A stretch of DNA of 64,000 bases, from positions 62,001 to 126,000 of the forward strand of contig JAHDVF020001574.1 of the NCBI GenBank assembly GCA_022606425.2. Direction: 5' to 3'. The stretch comes from Lepidostoma basale (Eukaryota; Arthropoda; Insecta; Trichoptera; Lepidostomatidae). Position 1 is the stretch's first letter. Each line of letters opens with the position of its first letter. The notes below the pieces were generated by a model, which did not search any database, was not told where the DNA came from, and was given only the letters and a program-made list of their open reading frames with translations. This document shows positions 41,353 to 50,340 of this stretch, one piece after another. The position numbers and the translations under genes were made by a program.

Positions 41353-42177
41353 ATGGAAAACCTAAAAATTATGTACATGAATATAAGAGGGTTAAAATCA
41401 AAAATTGACGAACTAAACATATATATCACAAATCTAGAGTACCAACCACATGTAGTCGTCTTGACTGAAACCTGGCTCAGTGATAGTGAAAGTAAACTGT
41501 ATAATCTAAACAACTACACAGGAGTGCACTCCTGTAGGAATGGTAGAGGTGGAGGGGTGGCTATTTACATCAGAACACAGATAGACTTTAAAACTATAAA
41601 AGAAGAAACATACCTAAGCAACAACAACCTCCTGAAAGTACATATTAATGAAATAGATCTTACAATAAATGCAATATACAGACAACCAGGAACCAGCAAC
41701 AAAAAGGAATACATAGAATATTTAGACAGAATGTTAACGGGAGAACACAGGAGTGCAAAATGTGAGATCATAATAGGGGACCTTAAATTCAACCTGCTTT
41801 CCAGTGATAAACTCACAAAGGACTATATTAATACAATTAAAGGAAGTAATCTTGGATTTATCAACTCAATAAAAGAAATTGATTATACACGGAAAAATGA
41901 CAAAGGAAAAAATACTATAATTGACCATGTAATGACAAACCAGGAATTAGCTGATTCAACGACACTTGAACTATTCGACACACCACTGAGCGATCACAGA
42001 GGAATAAATATTGAACTAAAAACCATACCCAGACAGAGAATAAAACATCAACAATATACCACAAAGAAAATTAACTACAACAAACTAAAAGAAAGCCTAG
42101 GAGAAACAATACAGAAAGAAGAACCAGGAACCTTCAAAGCGCTTCAAGACAAAATATCTGAAACAATACATAATTAA
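41353..42177 (+). CDS. retrotransposon ORF2, APE-type endonuclease domain only
   Basis: 274 codons from ATG at 41353 to TAA. The order of motifs is that of an apurinic-like endonuclease: MNIRG (Asn), LTETW (Glu, residue 39), RGGGVAIYI, a Tyr-Arg-Gln-Pro segment, GDLKFNL near residue 142 and SDHRG near 212. In this fold the Asp-x-Asn motif is catalytic. Here the Asn position is Lys (codon AAA at about 41788), which may inactivate the enzyme. The frame ends in the linker where RT would begin; no RT sequence follows in any frame before the poly(A). Intact for length, so either recently deleted or maintained as a shorter element. Confidence 0.9.
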   Translation: MENLKIMYMNIRGLKSKIDELNIYITNLEYQPHVVVLTETWLSDSESKLYNLNNYTGVHSCRNGRGGGVAIYIRTQIDFKTIKEETYLSNNNLLKVHINEIDLTINAIYRQPGTSNKKEYIEYLDRMLTGEHRSAKCEIIIGDLKFNLLSSDKLTKDYINTIKGSNLGFINSIKEIDYTRKNDKGKNTIIDHVMTNQELADSTTLELFDTPLSDHRGINIELKTIPRQRIKHQQYTTKKINYNKLKESLGETIQKEEPGTFKALQDKISETIHN

Positions 42178-42287
42178 TAGTACCTAAGATCTAAAAATGT
42201 AACCATATAACCCAATCGGGTTTTTAAAAAAATAAATCAAATAAAAAAAAAAAAAAAATTAGATTTATTGAACGCTAAGACATTAAC

Positions 42288-43323
42288 TAAGTGACCTAAT
42301 AAAAATGCTTGTCAGGTGCAATATTGATACCAAAGATTTAAATTTTATTAAAAACCTATACTGGTTCCAAATAGCCGAAATAAGACACGGATACGAGAAG
42401 TCAAACGCAATTACCATCCAGCGAGGTGTAAGACAGGGTTGTATCCTTTCTCCTTGTATGTTATTTAATGTCTACTCCGAGTATGTTTTTAAACGAGCCC
42501 TCATCAACACCGAGAAAGGACTGAAAATTAATGGCGTTGTGATAAAGAATATAAGATATGCCGACGACACTGTTTTATTAGCTGAAAGTGTCAGCGATCT
42601 TCCGGTGAAAGATTGGGGCTATCAATAAATGTCAGCAAAACCAAATGGATGACATACAGACGGCTTGACTACAGTGGATCAGTATTGCATTTGAACGGCC
42701 GTAACGTTGAAAGGGTGGAAAAATTTTAATACCTCGGCAGCATACTAACGCAATCTCTTGACCCAGATGTAGAGATAAAATGCAGAATTGAGGCAGCAAG
42801 AGCTACGTTTAATAAAATGAAATTACTCTTCTGCAATGATAACGTAAACATAAAACAGCGCCAGAGAATGATCAAATGCTATGTGTGGTCTGTTTTATTG
42901 TACGGGTGTGAACTTGGACCCTGAAAGTTAACTCACTGAACAGACTGGAAGCATTTGAAATGTGGCTCCATCGCTGAATGCTCAGAGTTCCCTGGACAGA
43001 CATGGTTACCAATACCGAAGTCCTGAGGCGAACTAGAGTTGACAGGGAATTGTTATCAACTATCAAGGTTCGAAAGATCTCACATCTGGGTCATATACTG
43101 CGTGGGGAAAAGTACTACCTTCTCCAACTGATATTGGAGGGAAAAATTGAAGGACGCCGAGGGCCCGGAAGGAGACAAATGTCCTGGCTGCGAAACGCAA
43201 TGGAGTGGACCGGCATCCAAAGTGTGGAGGAGCTGTTCCAAGCGGCGCAGTACAGGGACAGGTTCGCCGAGGTGATCGCCAACGTTGGGGGGACCCGACA
43301 GGGCACTTGAAGAAGAAGAAGAA
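42288..43323 (+). mobile_element. LINE-C 3' portion with partial RT and target duplication
   Basis: GACATTAAC at 42279-42287 and 43324-43332 bounds it. Frame 42305-42628 encodes the RT core QRGVRQGCILSPCMLFNVYSE and IRYADDTVLLAES. Then come frameshifts and stops, and frame 42978-43310 gives the C-terminus (RKISHLGHILRGEKYYLLQL, RRGPGRRQMSWLRNAMEWTG). Tail AAGAAGAAGAAG. This is an RTE-clade-like element, 5'-truncated and non-functional. It inserted about 20 bases after the poly(A) of the RT-less element. Confidence 0.9.
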
Positions 43324-43349
43324 GACATTAACACTGTGGAATCCCATAG

Positions 43350-43972
43350 TAATATACTTAGGAAATTGAAAATAACTTTGTTTAATCCACTAAATATTTA
43401 AAAAAAAATGAAAAAACACGACTTATTTCGACATATTATATTTTTACGCCTCCATCTTCAGGTGTAAAAATATAATCAAAATTACACAAAGAAAGGCTAA
43501 AAGACGATATAATTAACCTGGGCTATTTGTTATAAGTGCGAAAATTATTAGTTATTAGTACTTACAACAATGAGCCCAGGTTAATTTTAAAATTTAAATT
43601 ATTGTATCGATTTTTAAATGGTTTTTCATATTAGTTTTTCTTTGTTTAGTTTTTATTATATTTTTACACCTGAAGATCAAACCAAATCAAATCAGTTTAT
43701 TAACTCAAAAGACATTACAAACAGCAAAATGTTTAATGCATCTATTGAGTACAGGTAATTTATTATAAAAATACAACATAATACCAGGAACGCATTAGAG
43801 ATGGTTCAACATTAGGAAGACAATATACTTTCTAAAGTCAAGAGTATTTGTCTCCTGAACGCACCTTCACTAATATGAAAGATTGAGGTATCCTCCGAAA
43901 CATGTCGTGTTTTTAATTTAAAATAATATATATTTAGTGGATTAAACAAAGTTATTTTCAATTAGTATATTA
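43350..43972. repeat. foldback element FB-5 with nested retroelement end
   Basis: Outer arms AAAATAACTTTGTTTAATCC and the complement GGATTAAACAAAGTTATTTT, with ATATTTTTACGCC/TTTTTACACCTGAAG inner arms. 43676-43885 is a nested insertion that also has a copy at 53.02 kb. Confidence 0.7.
43676..43885 (-). mobile_element. non-LTR 3' end with AATAAACTGATTTGATTTGA tail, copy 1
   Basis: On the minus strand it ends in AATAAACTGATTTGATTTG, a polyadenylation-like signal followed by short repeats. The first 75 bases match 53022-53100. Parent family not identified. Confidence 0.5.
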
Positions 43973-44101
43973 AATGATTATTGAAGAAAATAAATAAAAG
44001 CTTTAATTAATTAATGACAAAAAAAGCCCAAAGGGCTAGATAAGGGAAATATGCGAGGTCGAGGATGTTATTAGATGGGGGAGGCAAAAGAGAAGATTTG
44101 C

Positions 44102-44445
44102 CGACCTTCATGGCAGAGTGGTAAGAGCTCTGACTGTCATCCCGAAGTTGCTTCGGGTATGGCAGGCTCTGAGGCCATACCCGTTTTCAATTTCCTGATT
44201 GTCACACTGTCTTTGGTCTGGTAATTCACGGGACGATTAAATGGCGATACATTAGCTACCTATATGAGAATCAATAGTTAAAAATTTGTAGGTATACAGC
44301 GATTGGGTTCTAATAACCTGCTGTATACACATATGGAAAGCAACGGGAAACTACCACATTAAAGGCCCAAATGGCATCCAAATAACCAGCAAAATGTTAC
44401 ACTTTGATGCAAACTAGCAAAGATTTTAATCTTGAATAAATCCAA
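44102..44445 (+). mobile_element. SINE-A, type-2 3' end
   Basis: Head CCGACCTTCATGGCAGAGTG, then a disturbed B-box region (an inserted inverted GGGTATGG/CCATACCC), the core TTTGGTCTGG, and the type-2 end GAAACTACCACATTAAAGGC with GATGCAAACTAGCAAAG. Confidence 0.8.
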
Positions 44446-44639
44446 TTTACATTGCACTGTCTATTATTATACACGCTTGCAAATGGTGACACATACAATG
44501 TATAGTATAATATTTGGTAATTAATCGATAATGTCATTTTTGCATAATGTCATCATTGATACGAAAATATTACTGATAAGTGTCTATACTAGAGATGAGA
44601 AGTAACAATATATAATATTATAATATATTAATATATTAT

Positions 44640-45262
44640 ACATTCTCTAGAAATCAACTAAGATGCGAAATCTCCGTACGCCTAGAAAAAAATGAACAGG
44701 TAGACCAATTCAGATATCTCGGAAGCGAATTAACCAGCTCTAATGACCTCCCCAGAGAAGTAAGATCACGGGTAGATAAGGCTGTAGAGGTTGCAGACTG
44801 CCTGAAAGATAGAAACAAGGACATGAGGACTGACAGCAAGGTACGCATTTATAAGACCTGTGTGCGACCAATCCTCACATATGGCATTGAATCGAGGGCA
44901 GACACTGTCAAGACAAAGAGCATGCTCAGGACAACCGAGATGAAAACACTCCGCGCTATAGCTGGAAAAACCCTACGTGATCGAGTTAGGAATACAACAA
45001 TCCGAGAAATCTGCTAATTCGAAGATGTGGTCAGATGGGGACGTCAAAGACGGCGATACTGGCATCAACATGTAGAAAGAATGAGCTCAAATAGAATACC
45101 ATACATAGCTCTCCATGGAACGCCAAACGGACAATGCCAACAAGGAAGACCCCCGAAACGGTGGAGAAAAAGCTGGAAGTTCAGCGTCTCAAGAGGACCC
45201 GCCTGAAATAACAGACTCCTGAGTCTACCAAAAGTGAAGATGAAGAAGAAGATATTAGTATC
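44640..45262 (+). mobile_element. LINE-A 3' portion
   Basis: The longest LINE-A copy. It encodes Phe-Arg-Tyr-Leu-Gly-Ser-Glu-Leu-Thr, KVRIYKTCVRPILTYGIESR, TTEMKTLRAIAGKTLRDRVR, then one in-frame stop, VVRWGRQRRRYWHQHVERM and a Gly-Arg-Pro-Pro-Lys-Arg-Trp segment. Tail GAAGATGAAGAAGAAGAT. No RT core. Confidence 0.85.
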
Positions 45263-45566
45263 TTTATATTGTATCAACTTGACTTTTCCCAACGCCGTTT
45301 TTTACGAAATACACATTATTCACTAGCCGAAAGTAAGCACTTGCAAATGTATTTTTTAGTTTAAATGTTGCGAAATAAATCTGATATTAGTTGCTGAGTT
45401 GGTATTCAATGTTGTGAAATATTCAATACATTTACATACTCGTATACTCGTACATCTAAACAACACGCAAGTTTTACTGTTTCAATATCATGCCGTATGA
45501 TCTACTATCAGAATTGTTAACGACAAAAGTGTATTGGTAAGACGCTAATACTTGGTGGTATGACAT

Positions 45567-45765
45567 ATTAAAAAATGGAATTAAATACTTTGTAGAAAAG
45601 CCACTTTTTTATGAGCAAGTAGCGCCAACCGGTTTCACTCTGTAGCGAGCTTCCTCAGGGCTTAAAAAAGGCTTTGTGTACAGCACAGAGTCAAACCGGT
45701 TGGCGCTACACACTCATAATAATGTGGTGTTTATACAAAGTATTAAAAAGGTGTTTAATTCAATT
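45567..45765. repeat. foldback element FB-6
   Basis: AGCGCCAACCGGTTTCACTC on the left pairs with GAGTCAAACCGGTTGGCGCT on the right. ATACTTTGT and ACAAAGTAT lie outside. The centre is near 45665. Confidence 0.8.
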
Positions 45766-45849
45766 TTAAAATGTGTATTCGTTCAATGTGCAATAAAAAT
45801 ATGTCTGTTCAAGTGTACATACACGAATTAAAAACAATTTACACATTTA

Positions 45850-46183
45850 TTCTTCTTCTTATAGACCTTTCGTCTGTTCCTGTATCAGGCTGGCCTCTCT
45901 TGAGAGGTCGACTCCCAGCTATCCCTCCATCTCTTTGGTGGTCTTCCGGGGGGACGATAGCCGGCAGGAATCTGATGCGCCACAGCGTGTGGGATTCTGG
46001 TGGGATCCACCCTCTGCACGTGCGCATTTCAGTATCTTCTGCGTTGTCTGCTCCATCTCACGACATCCGCCATCTTGCAGATTTCGCGGATAGCCGTGTT
46101 CCTCACCCTATCTTGAAGAGTCTTTCCTGCTATCATCCTCAGCATCCGCATCTCTGCCGCCCGCAATTTAACCTTTGTTTTTT
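45850..46183 (-). mobile_element. LINE-A 3' portion, interrupted by a SINE
   Basis: Starts at the left with TTCTTCTTCTTAT (tail) and reads RGWIPPESHTLWRIRFLPAI in an overlapping frame. The true frame carries Ala-Glu-Met-Arg-Met-Leu-Arg-Met-Ile-Ala-Gly-Lys. The 5' remainder is at 46421-46500 after the SINE. Confidence 0.8.
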
Positions 46184-46420
46184 TTGTACACAACAGGTCG
46201 TTCGGACCCAATTACTGTATACAATATTTATTTTTTTAGCTATTATATTGATTCTCGTGACTTGTGATAGGTAGCCAATCTATCGCCATTTTACTGTCAC
46301 GTGAATTCTACATCAGACCAAAGACAGTGTGACAATCACACTGCCATCGCCGGGAATCGAACCCAGGACCTTCGGCATGGAAATCAGAGCTCGTAACCAC
46401 TCAGCCACGAAGGTCGTCAT
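46181..46420 (-). mobile_element. SINE-A inserted into LINE-A
   Basis: Head at the right (complement of GACCTTCGTGGCTGAGTGGT), B box near 46352 and a type-2 3' region ending in a run of T at 46178-46185. The LINE-A reading resumes with GTTCTTGTGGTATCCGCTCT. Confidence 0.88.
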
Positions 46421-46502
46421 GTTCTTGTGGTATCCGCTCTAGTCTCAATGCTATATGTCAGTACAGGCCTTACGCAGGTTTTGTATATTCTGAATTTTGC
46501 TT

Positions 46503-46833
46503 TTTCTTGGGATGCCACTTGGACCTTTTAATGGAGTAGTCTCCTGTTGCTTTCCGTATTTGTACGCAGCAGGTAATTTGACCCCAATTACTGTCAATTA
46601 CTATTATTAAGTTTTTTTAGCTATTGATTCTTATGACATGTGATAGGCAACCAGTCTATCGCCATTTTATTGGCACGTAAATTCTACACCAGACTAAAGA
46701 CAGTGGTTACACTGTCTTTGGTCTGGTGTAGAAATTACTAAATTGTCACAATCACACTGTCATCACCGGGAATCGAGTCCGGGACCTTCGGTGTGGCAGT
46801 CATAACTTTTGCCACTCTGCCACGAAGGTCGTC
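46503..46833 (-). mobile_element. SINE-A, type-2, with internal inverted duplication
   Basis: Head at the right, 3' end TTCTTGGGATGCCACTTGGA at the left. The core is duplicated head to head: AGACTAAAGACAGTG is followed at once by CACTGTCTTTGGTCTGG (about 46690-46725). Confidence 0.85.
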
Positions 46834-46839
46834 AATTAT

Positions 46840-47370
46840 TTATTAATTAATCAACATTTTCCTTAATATACGTTAATTGGCCGCCCCAATGACACTTTAA
46901 ATCAGACAGGACGTTAACACCCGTCCGTCCCTCGCGCATTCATTATTCTGTCTCTTTTATAATGATAAACATTAATAATTCTGTCTCGCCTGTGTAAAAA
47001 AAAACAGTATTTATAATAGTGGGTCTGATGGCTAATTGGAGTGAGATTTTGTTTTTCTTTTACTCATTCCAAATTAGTGTTTTTGGTGTTTTGTGTCATG
47101 TGTATTGTATTCGATTCTCTGGGGGTTGCGCTTAGGGTGTGGGAGTGTTGAGTTTTGAAATTTCGACACAACGTTGCATTCAAATACACGCGTATTTTTA
47201 TAATATTATTTTTATCAATATTTTTTAATATAATTAAAAATGTTAACGTTGGTTTGTTCCGTAACACCTGATGACAAACATTGCGACAATTTCATAGAAA
47301 TTAAATCAATTGTGATATTATAACAGTGTTTCAATGAAACATTTAATAATTTTTTTTTTTTTTCGTCTTC
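46840..47370. other. intergenic stretch without recognised features
   Basis: AT-rich with one G-rich patch near 47120. Short frames here have no recognisable motifs. Confidence 0.4.
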
Positions 47371-47371
47371 G

Positions 47372-47475
47372 TCCCTATTGAGATACAATTAAAAATTTGA
47401 ATTAACCACCCTTTGGTGTAAATCCAGGATTTCGTATACAGGTATAAGTATACATTCACAAATATTTGACATTTA
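47372..47475 (+). repeat. R1u partial copy 5
   Basis: CGTCCCTATTGAGATACAAT and the GGTGTAAATCCAGGATTTCG... TATACATTC segment only. Confidence 0.5.
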
Positions 47476-47620
47476 ATAATGTTGAAATATCAAAGTTTTT
47501 CCGCCAAAACAATGAATTACCTAAAAAAATATCAATTTTGGGGCTTATTGACAAATATTACGATGAGTTGGGCAATATATACGAGTAAGTACAATGTGTG
47601 ATTTTAATGAGGAGTACATA

Positions 47621-47843
47621 CCTAATATATATTTATTGTTTCTTGAACAATGATGTAAAACTCCATATTAAATTATTAATATGTATGAAAAATCGATAGT
47701 TTTCAAGGAGTTTTATTATAATATTTATGTATGACATGTTTCGCGCTTCTAAGGCATTTGATAATGCCTTAGAAGGGCGAAACATGTCATACATAAATAT
47801 TATAATAAAACTCCTTGAAAATTATCGTTTCTTCATACATATT
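47621..47843. mobile_element. foldback family FB-2, best copy, 11-bp direct flanks
   Basis: Centre near 47765: GACATGTTTCGCGCTTCTAA pairs with AGAAGGGCGAAACATGTC. AGGAGTACATA occurs at 47610-47620 and 47844-47854. The left end has about 60 unpaired bases (from TATTGTTTCTTGAACAATGA), so the element is asymmetric. Noncoding. Confidence 0.85.
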
Positions 47844-48142
47844 AGGAGTACATAATATATGTTGACTCTGCTCGTTGTTAATTAACTCATTTATAATAGT
47901 TATTCGTTTCATTATTCCACCTAATCACGCACGTACCCATAAAAATATTTAAAAGGAACAATGAGAAATTATATACACGATTCAAACATCATAACAACAA
48001 GGAAAAAATACAATATTATATTATATTTCATCTATGAAACAGTTTTATTTTGTTTTTATGACAGTATTATTGCATTAAGTTAAATAATTAATGTTATGCT
48101 GTATACAATAGTTTACATATTTGTTGTGTTATAATATATATA

Positions 48143-49040
48143 CAAGATGTCTCAAAATAATGTTTATATCGTTCATTTATATGTTATGTGGAGAATTTAG
48201 ACGATTTGTTGGTGCTTAAATTGCAAAACTTTCCTAGCTATAATAAAATAATATGGTTCCAGCAGGACGGAGCAACTTCCCACACGTCCATTACGTCTTT
48301 GCCACGATTCGCAAGATTTTCCCTAGCAAATTGATCTCCAGAAGAGGTGACATAAATTGGGCTCCACGCAGCTCTGATTTAACCCATTTGGACTTTTTCC
48401 TGTGGGGTTCTCTTTCTCTGGTTTCAATCCTGGAATTGGTTTGTAGCAATTTCCTCTATTCTTCTCTTCCATTCTTCCCTGTCTTGTGCGGCTCTTTTGA
48501 AATCTGCATATGATGAGCAGCGCACGTCCACCAACAGGTCCTCCAGGTACTCTCGGCGTGGGCGTCCCCTAGAGTTTTTCCCCTCGGTCATACCCTCCAT
48601 TATGGCATGCATGAGGCCTTTTTGTCGTATTACATGGTCGATCCATCTTGAACGCCTTTCGGACAAGGTCTTGAGCAGGTGCCTTCCTCCTTCGATTCTT
48701 CGGAGAACCTTCTCATTTGTGATGTGGTCTCGACATGTTTATATGAGTTTATTTTTCTCGACATGCCAATAAACAGATTTCTCTGGCACATTTGAGAGAA
48801 AATATTCGTTACCAAATGCCAGCCATCACGGAGTCTACCTACCGAGCCGTTATAAGAATTTTTATTGTTCGACTAAATGAGTGTCGCGAACGCGAGAGTT
48901 AAAATTTCGATGATATTATTTTAAAGAAATAAATTCTTTAATTGTGTACTTAAAAAAATAATAAACATTTTTTCAATAAATGGCTTACTTTTTTTTTAAA
49001 TATATTCACTAAATATAAACATTCTTTTGAGACACCTTGT
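48143..49040 (+). mobile_element. mariner-type transposon relic, interrupted by a LINE
   Basis: Ends CAAGATGTCTCAAAATAATG and the complement CAAGGTGTCTCAAAAGAATG, with TA on both sides. The transposase survives as a frameshifted WFQQDGATSHTSITSLPRF, then RRGDINWAPRSSDLTHLDFF and LWG. After the LINE, 48790-48930 gives RLNECRER and a C-terminal Asp-Asp-Ile-Ile. The N-terminal half is deleted. Nonfunctional. Confidence 0.85.
48420..48735 (-). mobile_element. LINE-F 3' portion; its 3' end matches the SINE-A tail
   Basis: Frame 48424-48666 encodes SERRSRWIDHVIRQKGLMHA, NSRGRPRREYLEDLLVDVRC and AAQDREEWKRRIEEIATNQF, ending Gln-Asp-stop. The last bases, GCTACAAACCAATTCCAGGA and TTGAAAC, lie across the stop codon and nearly equal the 3' tail of SINE-A at 4485-4530. 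Inserted in the mariner relic. Confidence 0.85.
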
Positions 49041-49284
49041 ACAACCGTATACAAATTGGAAATAATGATTTTTAATGTATGATACCATTATGAATATATT
49101 ACTTCTCTTATAAGATGTTTTTACTGTATCAAATATGATATTATGTTAAAAAATATCTTAGTATTCGTTATGTTTTTGCTATTGTAGCAGCAATTACGTA
49201 AAACTTCATGTCAAATCATATATTTGTATTATTAAACTATTTTGACCATATATACAATATAATGTGAGTAATAGATATAATGTT

Positions 49285-49440
49285 AACCTAATAAGGGGTA
49301 GGCAGAGATTGTTTCGACTTCGAACTTAATTGAATAATTTGGTAATGCCATGTTTTCTTTGGCCTTTCTCGACTTCTTTTTCCATTCACATAGCTTGTAT
49401 TACATCTTATCCTCATCCATTCGTTACATGTGTCTAAAAA
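49285..49440 (-). mobile_element. LINE-B 3' fragment, decayed
   Basis: GTTAACCTAATAAGGGGTAG begins like the LINE-B 3' end, and GGTAATGCCATGTTTTCTTT matches the Lys-Thr-Trp-His-Asp region. Confidence 0.5.
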
Positions 49441-49559
49441 TATTACAATTAATAACTTTTTTCGTTTTTTAGAAGATTTTTTTTGTATTTATGGGAATGA
49501 GGTGTTTCTTCTTGCTAGGGCACGAGTAAAAACAAAATAAAATATGTATTTTTTATAAA

Positions 49560-49692
49560 GTTTTCACTCGTCCTCTTGGAAGACCTCCTAAAATATGGAA
49601 GAACAGCTGGGAATCCACCTAACAGGAGGAGCAACCCTCTGGAAAATAGACCACATAGGTCTATAGCAAGGAAGAAGAAGAAGTTTCGCATA
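49560..49692 (+). mobile_element. LINE-A 3' end with (AAG)n tail
   Basis: CCTCTTGGAAGACCTCCTAA through CTATAGCAAGGAAGAAGAAG. Only about 130 bases. Confidence 0.7.
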
Positions 49693-50057
49693 TTTAAAAA
49701 AAAGAGTTAAAACAATTTTGCATTATTTAAAAGGATAGAAAATTCAAATTTCGATTTATAAAACTGCTAGTCCAAGGTGCAACAATCTTTGTGCATTGTT
49801 CGATAAAATCATTATTATTTAGTTAAGATAAAATTCGCTATCGTTTATTCACTACACTTCATAAAAATGGTAATGAATCAACCTTGCGTAACTATGTTTT
49901 ATATTGTAATCACTGTAATTAGTATTATCATTTTTGTATTCACCTAATTATTTATTTAATCTATAGATTATGTTTGATATAACAACTTTTTATTATCGTA
50001 AAAATCACGCAATACAGCGATTAATTTTTCTTGTAAGCATCGCAAAGTAAATTATTT

Positions 50058-50242
50058 TTCTTCTTCTTCTTCGTCAGCCTTGATCTCTCCACTGCTGGAT
50101 GTAGGCCTCTTCTAGACGTGTCCACTCCTTTCTGTCGCTCGCCTTTCTAGCCCACTGTTTACCAGCTATTAAAGGCTTCGTTGTCATCCCATCTCTTCTG
50201 TGGTCTTCCGACACCAATTTTGTTGATGCATGACGTTGTTCT
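50058..50242 (-). mobile_element. RTE-type LINE 3' fragment, (AAG)n tail
   Basis: CTTCTTCTTCTTCG marks the tail. The frame reads KQWARKASDRKEWTRLEEAY and IQQWRDQG, a common RTE ending. Next to it, 50243-50300 is a small jockey 3' UTR remnant. Confidence 0.75.
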
Positions 50243-50340
50243 ATTAGATATCTGAACCTTCGTAAGCCAGAAATCCATAACAGCCAGAAGTCCAAGGAAC
50301 ACTCCGTGATTTTAATTTCAATTTAAATTTATCAAAATAA

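Larger units (their letters stand above)
40511..42258 (+). mobile_element. non-LTR element with ORF1 and endonuclease but no RT, poly(A) tail
   Basis: Contains two open frames (40514-41347 and 41353-42177), a short 3' UTR with AATAAA near 42232 and a 16-base A run ending near 42258. The element stops after the endonuclease: no RT or C-terminal domain follows, so the RT has been deleted or was never carried. The 5' edge is uncertain and no direct target duplication was found. GTTCAATAAATC (40464-40475) and its complement GATTTATTGAAC (42261-42272) lie just outside. Confidence 0.85.
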
